The notes under the pieces were generated by a model. It saw nothing but the letters and a program-made list of their open reading frames with translations, did no database searches and had not been told where the DNA came from. From NCBI GenBank assembly GCA_963707515.1, contig CAVPQI010000001.1:248001-312000 (forward strand): a stretch of 64,000 nucleotides of DNA, in the 5' to 3' direction. Made by a program: the position numbers and the translations under genes. Each line of letters opens with the position of its first letter. The stretch's first letter is position 1. This DNA comes from Sva-07 sp963707515 (lineage in GTDB: Bacteria > Actinomycetota > Acidimicrobiia > Acidimicrobiales > Ilumatobacteraceae). This document shows, piece by piece, positions 8,863 through 17,529 of the stretch.

Positions 8863-9432
8863 GTGATCCCCGGGACGGTGCCGACGAAGGGACGGCTGCT
8901 CCTCGCCACGCCCCCACTCGGCGACCCCAACTTCGATCGCACCGTCGTGTTCGTGCTCGAGCACCACGACGACGGCGCCGTCGGCGTGGTGATCAACCGA
9001 CCGAGCATCGAAGCGCTCGACGAGCCGCTCGATCGGTGGATCGACCTGCAGTCCGCGCCGTCATCGATCTTCGACGGCGGACCGGTCGAGGTCAACGCCC
9101 TGATCGCCCTCGCCGAAGTGCGTGAACCGCTCGACGACGACGGTGAGTACCTCTCGCCGATCACCGACTCGATCGCCTCCGCCGACCTCACCGCCGACCC
9201 GGCGCTCGTCGCCGCCGAGGTCCGTGGGCTGCGCGTGTTCCGTGGCTACGCCGGCTGGGGACCCGGCCAGCTCGAAGGCGAGATCGACGCCGGGGCGTGG
9301 ATGGTGCTCGACTCGGAACCGGGCGACGTGTTCACGCCCGACCCCGAGGACCTGTGGCGCAACGTGCTGCGCCGCCAGCCGGGCCGCCTGGCGTGGCTCG
9401 CCGACGTCCCCGACGACCTGTCGTCGAACTGA
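8863..9432 (+). CDS. UPF0301/AlgH (YqgE) family protein
   Basis: Family of unknown molecular role named after Pseudomonas AlgH. The 189-residue product shows the family core: GRLLLATPPLGDPNFDRTVV at the start, VGVVINRPS (about 45), FDGGPV (about 70) and the C-terminal RVFRGYAGWGPGQLEGEI (about 125-142). The GTG at 8863 gives the usual family N-terminus; the open frame continues further upstream but that part has no family similarity and crosses the argC control region. Divergent from argC and probably transcribed separately. Confidence 0.85.
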   Translation: MIPGTVPTKGRLLLATPPLGDPNFDRTVVFVLEHHDDGAVGVVINRPSIEALDEPLDRWIDLQSAPSSIFDGGPVEVNALIALAEVREPLDDDGEYLSPITDSIASADLTADPALVAAEVRGLRVFRGYAGWGPGQLEGEIDAGAWMVLDSEPGDVFTPDPEDLWRNVLRRQPGRLAWLADVPDDLSSN

Positions 9433-9519
9433 CCGACACCGCTGCCGCTGTACGCCGGTCCCGCACCTGGCGCCGCGAGTAGTCCGAGAACCTCGGCGAC
9501 CGGTGGCGACGTCGGGCCG

Positions 9520-9525
9520 TACCGT
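9520..9525 (+). promoter_or_regulatory. -10 box of a leaderless promoter (ATP-grasp gene)
   Basis: TACCGT ends 6 bases before the ATG at 9532; no Shine-Dalgarno sequence lies between them. Confidence 0.5.
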
Positions 9526-9531
9526 TCACCC

Positions 9532-10893
9532 ATGGACCCCTGGTGGAACGTCGCCCTGCGCTCGGTGTTCGCTGGCAAGGACGTGATCCTCGCCGGCAGC
9601 GTCGCTGCCGCCTGGACGGAGCACCTCCCGGTGTTGCGGGCCGCGGGCGCCGGCGACGTCCTGGTCATCGCCACCGAAGGTCGGGGGGCCGGCCCGGCGC
9701 CCGACGTGACGACGGTGACCGTCGAGCCACCCGTCGGCCAGGCGATGATGGACCGCATCCGATTCGGCAACGAGGCCCTCGCGGATCCGCCGGCCGCGGT
9801 CCGTGATGCGGTCGAGGCATTCGATCCGGATCGACGAGCGGTCGTCGTCGGCACGTTCCTCAACACCGCCGCCGAGCTCGCCGGCCGACCGTTCCTGGCG
9901 TACCGGCGCCCGGAGTGGCTGGCCCTCGAGGACAAGACGGTTGTCGACGCGTTCTGGGACCGCGCCGGCGTCGCCCGCCAGCCGTCGGTCGTGGTCGACC
10001 TCGACGATGCCGAGCCGGCCGCTCGCTCGATCGATTGCGGCGTCGGCACCGTGTGGTCCGCCGACGCACGCGAGGGCTTCCACGGCGGCGCGTCGCTCAC
10101 GTTCCGGGTGGACGACGCCGGCTCGGCAGCGAGGGCTCGCGAGCTGCTCGGCCCGCACTGTGACCGCGTGCGGGTGATGCCGTTCCTCACCGGCGTGCCG
10201 ATGTCGATCCACGGGATCGTCCTGCCCGACGGCGTCGCCGTCCTGCGACCCGTCGAGATGGTCGTGCTGCGGCACGTCGCCGCCGACCGCCGCGAGCAGT
10301 TCTTCTATGCCGGTTGCGCCACCTTCCACGACCCCGACCCGGCGGCGCGCGAGCAGATGGTCGACGTCGCTCGCCGCGTGGGCCGTCAGCTGGCCACCGA
10401 GGTCGGGTTCCGCGGCACGTTCACCGTCGACGGCATCGTCACCGACGGAGGGTTCTGGCCGACCGAGCTCAACCCACGCTTCGGTGCCGGCATCAACACG
10501 ATCGCCCGCGCCGGCGGCGAGATCCCGATCCTGATGCTCAACGAGATCGTCGGAGCGGGCGTGCCACTCGGCCGCCGCGCCGCCGAGATCGAGGCCGAGC
10601 TGGTGGCGATGGGCGACGCCCATCGCGCCGGCGGCACGTGGAGGAGCGGCCTCACCCCGACCGAGGAGGTCGACGCCCGCCCCGCGACGTTCGACGACGG
10701 CGAGTGGCGCTGGGCCACCGACGGTGACCGGCCCGCCGGCGAGGTCAGCGCCAAATCGGGCTTCGTCCGCTGCCGCTTCGCACCCGACGCCACCCCGGTC
10801 GGCCCGTCGACCGCCACCCGCGCCGCCCGCTTCTGGGCCTTCGCCGACCGCGAACTCGGCACCTCCATCGGCCCCCTGGCCGCCCCCGTCTGA
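9532..10893 (+). CDS. ATP-grasp domain protein, substrate unknown
   Basis: ATP-grasp enzymes join a carboxylate to an amine or thiol using ATP. The 453-residue protein has an N-terminal Rossmann-like part, the typical entry segment EWLALEDKTVVDAFWDRAGV (about 125-144), a GVGTVWSADAREGFHGGAS loop, MPFLTGVPMSIHGIV (about 218) and the metal-binding ELNPRFGAGI (about 317-326), with GTFTVDGIV preceding it. The substrate cannot be read from sequence. The ATG at 9532 is supported by a TACCGT box 6 bases upstream. The first palindrome array starts 10 bases after the stop, so the array may end this transcript. Confidence 0.78.
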   Translation: MDPWWNVALRSVFAGKDVILAGSVAAAWTEHLPVLRAAGAGDVLVIATEGRGAGPAPDVTTVTVEPPVGQAMMDRIRFGNEALADPPAAVRDAVEAFDPDRRAVVVGTFLNTAAELAGRPFLAYRRPEWLALEDKTVVDAFWDRAGVARQPSVVVDLDDAEPAARSIDCGVGTVWSADAREGFHGGASLTFRVDDAGSAARARELLGPHCDRVRVMPFLTGVPMSIHGIVLPDGVAVLRPVEMVVLRHVAADRREQFFYAGCATFHDPDPAAREQMVDVARRVGRQLATEVGFRGTFTVDGIVTDGGFWPTELNPRFGAGINTIARAGGEIPILMLNEIVGAGVPLGRRAAEIEAELVAMGDAHRAGGTWRSGLTPTEEVDARPATFDDGEWRWATDGDRPAGEVSAKSGFVRCRFAPDATPVGPSTATRAARFWAFADRELGTSIGPLAAPV

Positions 10894-10902
10894 CATCCAT
10901 CG

Positions 10903-11120
10903 TTCTGTGTCAGCAACAACATCGAATGTCGATGTTGTCGCTGACACTGAGCAGCGCCGTTCTGTGTCAGCGACAACGCACACATCGATGTTGTCGCTGA
11001 CGCTCAGCACCGCCCTTCTGTGTCAGCGACAACGAACACATTCGATGTTGTCGCTGACGCTGAGCAGCGCCGTTCTGTGTCAGCGACAACGCACACATTC
11101 GATGTTGTCGCTGACGCTGA
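10903..11120. repeat. Palindromic repeat family A, array 1 (four units)
   Basis: Four tandem units start at 10903, 10960, 11016 and 11073 (period 56-57). Each begins TTCTGTGTCAGCGACAAC and ends GTTGTCGCTGACGC, so each unit is a hairpin with 12-14-bp arms. In unit 1 the loop is itself self-complementary (ATCGA-ATG-TCGAT), giving a near-perfect 41-base palindrome with one mismatch. The array fills the gap between two convergent genes. No open frame of interest; the frames that cross it only repeat the same few residues. Confidence 0.9.
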
Positions 11121-11137
11121 ACGCGCGGAACGTGGGG

Positions 11138-11533
11138 TCAGGGCCGGGCGGTGAGCGCGGCGATGGCGTCGGCGGCGCGCTCGGTGGGCACCAGCAGGTG
11201 GTCGTGGTGGTACCCGGCGAGGACGTTGCACGGCACGTCGATCGCCGCCAGCTTGCCGCTCACGGCGGCCGTGAGACCCACGGCGTCGAGGCTCGACTGC
11301 ACGGTGAGGGTCAGCCAGGCGAGGCGCACGACGATCGGTTGCCCGCTGCGCGTCGCCGCCTCGACGGGCAGGACGACCGTCGTCAACTTGCCTTCTTTGA
11401 CCACCGCATGGGCGGCGGCGAGCAGGCCTGGTGTCGGCACCTCGACGGCAATGTAGGTGAAGACGCCGGGGCGTTGCTGCACCGACAGCGACGCCAGCAT
11501 CGCCTCGAGATCGGTCTCCCCCGGCGCAGCCAC
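11138..11533 (-). CDS. ACT-domain protein (DUF2241-like)
   Basis: A stand-alone protein of 131 residues resembling tandem ACT-type regulatory domains. Visible features are GVFTYIAVEVP (about 24), KEGKLTTVVLPVEAA (about 47), WLTLTVQSSLDAVGLTAAVSGKLA (split around residue 80) and DVPCNVLAGYHHDHLLVP (about 99). The last segment is characteristic of the family. Ligand and partner are unknown. It ends facing array 1 and starts only 4 bases after the pheT stop, so it is probably co-transcribed with pheST; regulation by an aromatic amino acid would be speculation. Confidence 0.75.
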   Translation of the reverse strand: MAAPGETDLEAMLASLSVQQRPGVFTYIAVEVPTPGLLAAAHAVVKEGKLTTVVLPVEAATRSGQPIVVRLAWLTLTVQSSLDAVGLTAAVSGKLAAIDVPCNVLAGYHHDHLLVPTERAADAIAALTARP

Positions 11534-11537
11534 CCGC

Positions 11538-13904
11538 TCAGCTTCGCAGCTGGGCCCCGAGCTTGCTCGTCACGGCCTCGACCCCGCGGCGCACCTCGGC
11601 GATGTCCTGCTCGTTGAGGTTGCGGTCGGGCGCCTGCAGCCGGACGCGATACGCCAGCGAGCGGGTTCCCTCGGGGACACGATCGCCGCGGTACACGTCG
11701 AACAGGTCGATGTCGACGAGCAGCGAACCGGCGCCCTGGCGCACCGCCTTCTCGACCCGCTCGGCAGCGATCGTCTCCGGGACGATGAACGCCAGATCGA
11801 GGTCGCTCGACGGGTGGCGACTGGTCGGGCGCCACTCCGCGATCTTCGGCAGGCGGTCGAGCACCTGGTCGAGGTCGAGTTCGAGGATCGCCACCCGCTC
11901 GGCGACGTCGAAGGCGGCGAGGACCTCGGGGGCCACCTCGCCGACCGTCCCGAGCGGCTCCTTGCCGGCCTGCAGGGTGGCCGAGCGGGTCGGGTGGAGC
12001 CCGGGCGGCACGCGGTTCTGGTCGATCCTGGCGCCGACGCCGAGCGCCGCAGCCAGCTCACGCCACACCGCCATCGCCGCCGGCGCCTCGCGTCCGGCGA
12101 GCACGACGGTCAACGCCTCGTACTCGCCCGGGAGCTCGCCCTCGGCCGGCGGGTACACGTGGCCGATCTCGAACAGCGCCAGACCGGCGCGGCGATGCGA
12201 CTCGTTGTAGGCGATCGCTTCGAGCAACCCGGGTCGCAGTGACGTGCGCAGCACGCTCTCCTCGGCGACGAGCGGGTTGGTGATCGTCAGTGCCTCGGTC
12301 GGAAGACCGGCCTTGGCCAACGTGCCCGGCGCCAGGAACGGGTTGGGCATCGCCTCGGAGATCCCGAGTCCGAGCAGCACCTCACGCACCAGCCGTCGCC
12401 GTTGCTGACGGACGCTCAGCTCGCCGTGCAGCGTCGACTTGGGCATCGTCTTGCCGATGCGGTCGTAGCCGTAGTGACGGGCGACCTCCTCGATGACGTC
12501 GATCTCCTCGGTCGAGTCGGGGCGCCACGACGGCAGGGCGACGGTCCGCGTGTCGCCACGCCCGGAGACGGTGTAGCCGATCGGATCGAGGAGGGCAGGC
12601 AGGTCGTCCGCTGCGAGCGACGTGCCGAGCACACGGTTGACGGCAGCGATGCGGACCTCGGTGGCTCGATGCTCGGGGGGCAGCGCCTCGGTGCGGGCAT
12701 CGACGGCGCCGGCGTGGACGACGAGGTCGGGACACGTCTCGGCCAACAGCTCGACGAAGCGGGCGATGGCGACCGGCATGCCGTACGGGTCGACACCGCG
12801 CTCGAAGCGCGCCGACGCCTCCGACCGCAGGCCGGTGCGGACGACGGACTGGGCGATCCCGATCGGCGCGAACCACGCCATCTCCAACGCCAGCGACGTC
12901 GTCGACTCGGTGACCTCGGTGTCGAGCCCGCCCATGATCCCGGCGAGCCCGATCGGGCGGTCGTCGGCGTCGCAGATCAGCAGGTCGTCCGAGGTGAACG
13001 TGCGCCGCTCGCCGTCGAGCGTCGTCATCTGCTCGCCGTCGGCGGCGCGGCGGATCCGGAAGCCACCGCCACCGAGCGTGGCGAGGTCGTAGGCGTGGTT
13101 CGGCTGGTTGAGCTCGAGCATCACGTAGTTGCTGACATCGACGACGTTGCTGATCGGTCGCATGCCGGCGGCAGTGAGGCGTTGGGCCATCCAGTCGGCC
13201 GATGGCCCGATCGAGACGCCCGAGATCACCGTCGACGTGAAACGCCCACAGCGATCACCGTCGACGATCTCGACGCCGGCGACCAGTTCGTCGCCGAGCA
13301 CCACCAGCTCGGGCTCGGGCACCCGCAGCGCGACGCCGAGCTTGGCCGCGAGATCGCGGGCGATGCCGACGTAACCCCAGCAGTCGGGGCGGTTGCGCGT
13401 GACGTCGGCGTCGATGAGCACGTCCGGCCGGATGCCGAGCACCTCGCCGTACGGCACGCCGAGCGGGGAGTCGGCGGGGAGGATGCGGATCCCGGCGTGG
13501 TCGTCGCCGAGTCCGAGCTCGCGGGCCGAGCAGAGCATGCCTTCGGAGTCGATGCCGAGGATCCCCCGCCGCTCGATCGTCATGCCGTTGGGCATCGTCG
13601 TGCCGAGCGTCGCCAGCGGGACGACATCGCCGGGGGCCATGTTGAACGCCCCGCACCACACGTGGCGCTCGACGCCGTCACCCGCGTCGACGTAGACGCG
13701 CTGCACCTTGGCCGCATCCGGATGCTGCTCGAGGCGCACGACACGCGCCGTGACCACGCCGTCGACGGTGTCGCCCACTGCCGTCACCGAGTCGACCTCG
13801 AGGCCGAGGGAGGTGAGCGCGTCGGCGACGCGCGCCACCGCCGCCGGATCGGTCGGATCGGCGAAGTCGCCGTAGTCGTTGAGCCAGGACAGGAGGATCT
13901 TCAC
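11538..13904 (-). CDS. pheT: Phenylalanyl-tRNA synthetase beta subunit
   Basis: Beta chain of the alpha2-beta2 PheRS. The 788-residue product contains the N-terminal EMAP-type tRNA-binding domain (about 40-155), B3/B4 editing domain (about 200-370), the B5 and catalytic-like core, and the C-terminal FDX-ACB anticodon-binding domain with RHPSSDLDLAF and RVRLQAPDRNLNEQDI. Length matches the family. Start GTG 13904 overlaps the pheS stop (GTGA); upstream AGGAGG lies inside the gene, so coupling rather than a separate ribosome site is likely. Confidence 0.96.
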   Translation of the reverse strand: MKILLSWLNDYGDFADPTDPAAVARVADALTSLGLEVDSVTAVGDTVDGVVTARVVRLEQHPDAAKVQRVYVDAGDGVERHVWCGAFNMAPGDVVPLATLGTTMPNGMTIERRGILGIDSEGMLCSARELGLGDDHAGIRILPADSPLGVPYGEVLGIRPDVLIDADVTRNRPDCWGYVGIARDLAAKLGVALRVPEPELVVLGDELVAGVEIVDGDRCGRFTSTVISGVSIGPSADWMAQRLTAAGMRPISNVVDVSNYVMLELNQPNHAYDLATLGGGGFRIRRAADGEQMTTLDGERRTFTSDDLLICDADDRPIGLAGIMGGLDTEVTESTTSLALEMAWFAPIGIAQSVVRTGLRSEASARFERGVDPYGMPVAIARFVELLAETCPDLVVHAGAVDARTEALPPEHRATEVRIAAVNRVLGTSLAADDLPALLDPIGYTVSGRGDTRTVALPSWRPDSTEEIDVIEEVARHYGYDRIGKTMPKSTLHGELSVRQQRRRLVREVLLGLGISEAMPNPFLAPGTLAKAGLPTEALTITNPLVAEESVLRTSLRPGLLEAIAYNESHRRAGLALFEIGHVYPPAEGELPGEYEALTVVLAGREAPAAMAVWRELAAALGVGARIDQNRVPPGLHPTRSATLQAGKEPLGTVGEVAPEVLAAFDVAERVAILELDLDQVLDRLPKIAEWRPTSRHPSSDLDLAFIVPETIAAERVEKAVRQGAGSLLVDIDLFDVYRGDRVPEGTRSLAYRVRLQAPDRNLNEQDIAEVRRGVEAVTSKLGAQLRS

Positions 13905-14917
13905 GAGAACTGCTCCATGAAGCGGATGTCGTCGAGATACATCTCACGGATGTCCTCCACGCCGTGTCGTTCCTTGGCCATGCGGTCGATACCGAACCCG
14001 AAGGCGAAGCCACTCCATTCCTCAGGGTCGATGCCGCCGGCGCGCAAGACGTTGGGATGCACCATGCCGCACCCGCCGAGTTCGATCCATCCTCCGTCGG
14101 GACGCTGGATGTCGAACTCCGCCGACGGCTCGGTGAACGGGAAGTAGCTGGGCCTCAGGCGCGAGGTGAAGCCCGGCCCGAAGAACGCCTTGGTGAACGC
14201 CTCGATCGTGCCAGCGAGGTCGGCCATCGAGATCCCGCGATCGATCACCAGCCCTTCGATCTGGTGGAACACGGGCATGTGGGTGGCATCGGGGGTGTCG
14301 CGGCGGAACACGCGGCCGGGGGCGACGATGTAGATCGGCGGCTCCCGGTCGAGCATCGTACGGATCTGGACCGGCGACGTGTGCGTGCGCAGCAGCGTCG
14401 AGCCCGGACGTCCGCCGGGAGCGACGTGGTCGACGAACAACGTGTCGAACTCGCCGCGTGCCGGATGGCCCTCGCCCATGTTGAGCGCCTCGAAGTTGTG
14501 CCAATCGGTCTCGACCTCGGGTCCTTCGGCGACCTGGAAGCCGAGACCGACGAAGACGTCCTCCAGTCGTTGCCACGCCTGGGTGACGAGGTGTGGATGA
14601 CCGCGCGTCGGCTTGCCGACGTACTCGGTCAGGTCGAGCCGTTCGGCGGCCACCTGGGCGGCGAGCGCGTCGGCCGCCAGCGCCTGGCGGCGTGCGTCGA
14701 GCTGCGCGGTGACGGCGGCGAGGGCATCGTTGATCGACTGGCCCGCGGCCTTGCGGTCGTCGATCGACTCGAGCGTGCCGAGCCGGGTCTTCAGCTGGGC
14801 GAGCTCGCCCTTCTTGCCGGTCAGCCGGCTGGTCAGCGCGGCGACGTCGTCGAGTGTCGTCGCCGCGTCGATCTCGGCGAGGGCCGCGTCGCGGGCGGCG
14901 GTGATGTCGGAGAGCAC
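13901..14917 (-). CDS. pheS: Phenylalanyl-tRNA synthetase alpha subunit
   Basis: Catalytic chain of PheRS. The 338-residue class II synthetase has a coiled-coil N-terminal region (about 1-90), then GHPHLVTQAW and the class II motifs: motif 2 near HMPVFHQIEGLVIDRG (about 216-231) and motif 3 GFAFGFGIDRMAKERHG (about 307-323), with ELGGCGMVHPNVL binding phenylalanine. GTG start at 14917 is preceded by GAAAGG about 7 bases upstream. The 5' region holds a candidate promoter and a 14-residue leader frame. Confidence 0.96.
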   Translation of the reverse strand: MLSDITAARDAALAEIDAATTLDDVAALTSRLTGKKGELAQLKTRLGTLESIDDRKAAGQSINDALAAVTAQLDARRQALAADALAAQVAAERLDLTEYVGKPTRGHPHLVTQAWQRLEDVFVGLGFQVAEGPEVETDWHNFEALNMGEGHPARGEFDTLFVDHVAPGGRPGSTLLRTHTSPVQIRTMLDREPPIYIVAPGRVFRRDTPDATHMPVFHQIEGLVIDRGISMADLAGTIEAFTKAFFGPGFTSRLRPSYFPFTEPSAEFDIQRPDGGWIELGGCGMVHPNVLRAGGIDPEEWSGFAFGFGIDRMAKERHGVEDIREMYLDDIRFMEQFS

Positions 14918-14998
14918 GTGGAGCCTTTCGGGGTTCGGGGCGTGTGGAGGAACGTGACCCCGGACGGACTCAGGTGACGGCGCAGGAGCGGTTGATCG

Positions 14999-15043
14999 TC
15001 ATTCCCCGGGTCGTCCGGGGCACGAAAATCGCTGCGACTGCAT
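14999..15043 (-). other. Candidate short leader frame upstream of pheST
   Basis: A 14-codon frame (MQSQRFSCPGRPGE) lies 82 bases before the pheS start and is followed by a C/G-rich hairpin sequence (CCCCGG...CCGGGG within 15003-15018). Its ATG is 7 bases after a TAGTCT box, so translation of a leaderless message is possible. It has only one Phe codon, unlike the E. coli pheST leader, so an attenuation role is weak. It may be chance. Confidence 0.25.
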
Positions 15044-15050
15044 GCCCGCC

Positions 15051-15056
15051 AGACTA
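15051..15056 (-). promoter_or_regulatory. Probable pheST promoter -10 box
   Basis: TAGTCT on the minus strand, 134 bases before the pheS GTG and 7 bases before a short ATG frame. The half-word GATGAGCGAA of repeat family B (15071-15080) lies about 15 bases further upstream, near the -35 region. Confidence 0.35.
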
Positions 15057-15098
15057 CCGCCCTGCTCGGCGATGAGCGAAACACGTGCCGGTCGCGGA

Positions 15099-15797
15099 TC
15101 AGGTCGCCGGGGTGCCCTGGTGGAAGGCCAGGCGCCACGTGCCGGCGCGCTGCCAGATCGAGGACCGGCGGGCGTCACCGTCGGCGTGCACGGAGCGGTA
15201 CGTGACGAGTGCCGCGTCGCGGCCGATCGCCCGGACCTCGAGATCGCGCAGCGGGAGCTCGACGTCGATCGCGGCGACGTGGGCGTCGAGCACCGCCCGG
15301 CGGTCGTGATGCCGTCCCGATCGGCCGATCTCGTGGAAGTCGTCCGTCAGGTGGGCATCCATCCACGCCCGGTCGCCGCGGGTGGCGACGACCCACATCG
15401 CCTCCTCGAGTGCCGCCAGCGTGGCCGCGGTCGCGTCGCCGAGCGCGGTGTCGAGCTCGGGGACCGACGTCGGCTGGCCGACGCGCAGGCGATTGCCGTC
15501 GGGGTCGGTGAGCTCGATCTGGCGAGCCCATGGCAGGCCTTCGATGGCGGCGCCGAACTCGGCAGCCATCGGGTCGATGTCGTCGACCCAGATGTAGACC
15601 AACGTGTCAGGGCGCGCGTCGCCGGCGTGCTCGGACAGATGCAGCTGGGCGCCGTCGCGTCGCAGGCCGACGTACAGCGGGAACCCTGCCTCGAAGCGGT
15701 GCTCGAAGTCGAGCTCGAAACCGAGCCGGCGGTACCAGGCCGCGGCCACGTCGGCGTCGGCGACGTGCAGCACGGGAATGACGTCGGTGGTCACCAC
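15099..15797 (-). CDS. Glyoxalase/bleomycin-resistance (VOC) domain fused to a SnoaL-like domain
   Basis: The 232-residue protein has two parts. Residues about 1-115 form one VOC domain (IPVLHVADADVAAAWYRRLG, then LHLSEHAG, VYIWVDDID and ELTDPDGNRLRVG). Residues about 125-232 look like a nuclear-transport-factor-2/DUF4440 domain (ALEEAMWVVATRGDRAWMDA, DDFHEIGRSG, VTYRSVHADG, WQRAGTWRLAFHQGTP). Such fusions are seen in actinobacteria; the substrate is unknown. It stands alone, divergent from the GyrI-like gene. The GTG at 15797 is taken as start. Confidence 0.75.
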   Translation of the reverse strand: MVTTDVIPVLHVADADVAAAWYRRLGFELDFEHRFEAGFPLYVGLRRDGAQLHLSEHAGDARPDTLVYIWVDDIDPMAAEFGAAIEGLPWARQIELTDPDGNRLRVGQPTSVPELDTALGDATAATLAALEEAMWVVATRGDRAWMDAHLTDDFHEIGRSGRHHDRRAVLDAHVAAIDVELPLRDLEVRAIGRDAALVTYRSVHADGDARRSSIWQRAGTWRLAFHQGTPAT

Positions 15798-15991
15798 CGT
15801 GTCTCGCGCCCGGTATCGCCGTCACCTTTCGGGAACTGCGGATTGCCACCGGCGCGGAGCGTCGGTTGCTGCGTGCTCACGGCGTCACTACACCAGATCG
15901 GGCCCCGCCCGTCCAGTGGTCGCCCCGCCGATCTGCCTCGCCGAGAGTACGTTGATGACACCAGCAGGCACACGAGCGCCGGGAGGGACCC

Positions 15992-16465
15992 ATGGCCGAC
16001 ACCGAACCACAACTCGTCGAGCTCGACGAGCAGCCGACCGCAGTGATCCGGGGCCGCGTGCCGATGGACCAGCTGGCCGACTTCTTCGACCGCTCGTTCG
16101 GCCAGCTGGCATCGACGGTCGCCGCCCAGGGTGTCACGATCGCGGGTCCCGCCTTCGCCCTCTACTCCACCGCACCGACCGACGTCGCCGACCTCGAGGT
16201 CGGGTTCCCCGTCGCCGGGGCGTTCAGCGACGACGGTGACGTCGTTGCGTCGTCGCTGCCCGGCGGTCCCACCGCCACCCTCGTCCATCAGGGCGGGTAC
16301 GAGACGCTCGGCGAGTCATGGCAGCGCCTGTTCGAGTGGGCGACCGACAGCTTCTTCGAGACCGCCGGGCCGTTCTGGGAGGTGTACGTGACCGAGCCGT
16401 CGCCAGACATGGACCCGGCCGATCTGCGCACCACGCTCTACCTGCCGGGCGCTCAGGGCGGCTGA
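15992..16465 (+). CDS. GyrI-like small-molecule-binding domain protein
   Basis: The 157-residue product matches the GyrI-like/AraC effector-binding fold, which binds small cationic or hydrophobic ligands. It shows QPTAVIRGRVPMDQLADFF at the start, PAFALYSTAPTDVADLEVGFPV (split around residue 60), the conserved GPTATLVHQGGYETL (about 90-104) and WEVYVTEPSPDMDP near the end. A GGGAGG sequence 6 bases before the ATG is a good ribosome site. Its last 13 bases overlap the convergent sigma-factor gene. No DNA-binding domain is present, so it probably acts as a ligand-binding protein. Confidence 0.75.
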   Translation: MADTEPQLVELDEQPTAVIRGRVPMDQLADFFDRSFGQLASTVAAQGVTIAGPAFALYSTAPTDVADLEVGFPVAGAFSDDGDVVASSLPGGPTATLVHQGGYETLGESWQRLFEWATDSFFETAGPFWEVYVTEPSPDMDPADLRTTLYLPGAQGG

Positions 16466-17529
16466 ACCGCGGCGCGCTGCGACTGCAGGAAGCGCAGCTC
16501 GGCGGGGTTCGAGGTCAACGCGATCGCCCGATCGTAGGCGACCGTGGCATCGGTCACCCTGCCATCGCGGGCGAGCAGGTCGGCACGGGCGGCGTGGAAC
16601 GGCTGGTAGTCGCGGCGTATGCAGGCGAGGACCAACTGGTGGCCCTCGCTGATCTGTCCCCGGTTCCACCGCGTGCGGTCCTGGTCGGCGAGGCGGACGA
16701 ACCGGCCGGCATCGTCGAGACGGGCGGGGCGCCGGGCGTCGCTGAGCAGCATCAGGGCGAGGAGACCCGCCGCCTCGGGTTCGTCGGGCATCAGCTCGAC
16801 GAGCAGGCGGCCGAGACGGATCGCTTCGGCAGAGAGGTCCGTTCGGTACAACGCGTCGCCGGACGTCGCCGTGTGACCTTCGGTGAAGATCAGCGAGATC
16901 ACGGCCAGCACCACGTGCAGACGATCGGGGAGCTCGGCCGTCGGCGGGATCCGGTAGGCGGCGTGGTTGTCGCGGAGCTTGCGCTTGGCGCGCACGATGC
17001 GCTGAGCGACGGTCGCCTCGGGAACGACGAAGGCGCGGGCGATCCCGGGGGTGTCGAGCCCCCCGAGGAGCCGCAAGGTCAGCGCCACCTGGGCATCGGG
17101 TGACAGTGCCGGGTGGCAGCAGAGGAACACCAGCCGCGGCTGGTCGTCGGGCACGACGTCGACGAACGCATCCAGCCCGGCCAGCGCCGGGTCGGCGTCA
17201 TCGTCGCCCGGCCGGTCGTGTGCGGAGATCATCGTGGGCTCCTGGATGCGCAGCGCGGCGACGTAGCGATCCGTGCGTGTGCGCTCGCGGCGGAGTCGAT
17301 CGAGCGCCCGGTTGCGGGCGGTCGTCGTCAGCCAGCCACCCGGATTGGGTGGCACGCCGTCGCGTCGCCATCGCTCGGTGGCGATCGCCAGGGCCTCGGC
17401 GACCGCGTCCTCGGCGAGGTCGATGTCGCCGAGGACGCGGATCAACGTGGCGGTGCAGCGTCGGGCTTCGCGCCGGAATATGTCCGCCAGCTCGGCGTCG
17501 CCGCGGCGGTCGTCGTGCGACTCCGTCAC
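16453..17529 (-). CDS. ECF sigma factor with C-terminal extension (ECF42-like, DUF6596)
   Basis: Alternative RNA polymerase sigma factor. The 358-residue protein has region 2 (about 10-85: FRREARRCTATLIRVLGDID, NPGGWLTTTARNRALDRLRR) and region 4 (about 135-195: LRLLGGLDTPGIARAFVVPE, RIVRAKRKLR). A long helical tetratricopeptide-like extension (about 200-355) ends with VTDATVAYDRAIALTSNPAE. This architecture is typical of the ECF42 group, whose partners are YCII/DGPF proteins rather than anti-sigma factors. Its GTG overlaps the stop of a YCII fragment (GTGA), so the original gene pair was coupled but the partner is now only a remnant. Confidence 0.88.
   Translation of the reverse strand: MTESHDDRRGDAELADIFRREARRCTATLIRVLGDIDLAEDAVAEALAIATERWRRDGVPPNPGGWLTTTARNRALDRLRRERTRTDRYVAALRIQEPTMISAHDRPGDDDADPALAGLDAFVDVVPDDQPRLVFLCCHPALSPDAQVALTLRLLGGLDTPGIARAFVVPEATVAQRIVRAKRKLRDNHAAYRIPPTAELPDRLHVVLAVISLIFTEGHTATSGDALYRTDLSAEAIRLGRLLVELMPDEPEAAGLLALMLLSDARRPARLDDAGRFVRLADQDRTRWNRGQISEGHQLVLACIRRDYQPFHAARADLLARDGRVTDATVAYDRAIALTSNPAELRFLQSQRAAVQPP

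Noticed and set aside
10903..11120. CRISPR-like periodic array
   Set aside because: The whole unit, not just a repeat, is conserved; there are no unique spacers, the unit is a long palindrome, and no cas genes are near.
10903..11120. Integron attC sites
   Set aside because: The AAC/GTT triplets lie at the inner, not the outer, ends of the arms; no integrase or cassette arrangement is present.
14918..15098. T-box riboswitch upstream of pheS
   Set aside because: No T-box core (TGGNACCGCG-type) or specifier loop could be found in the leader.
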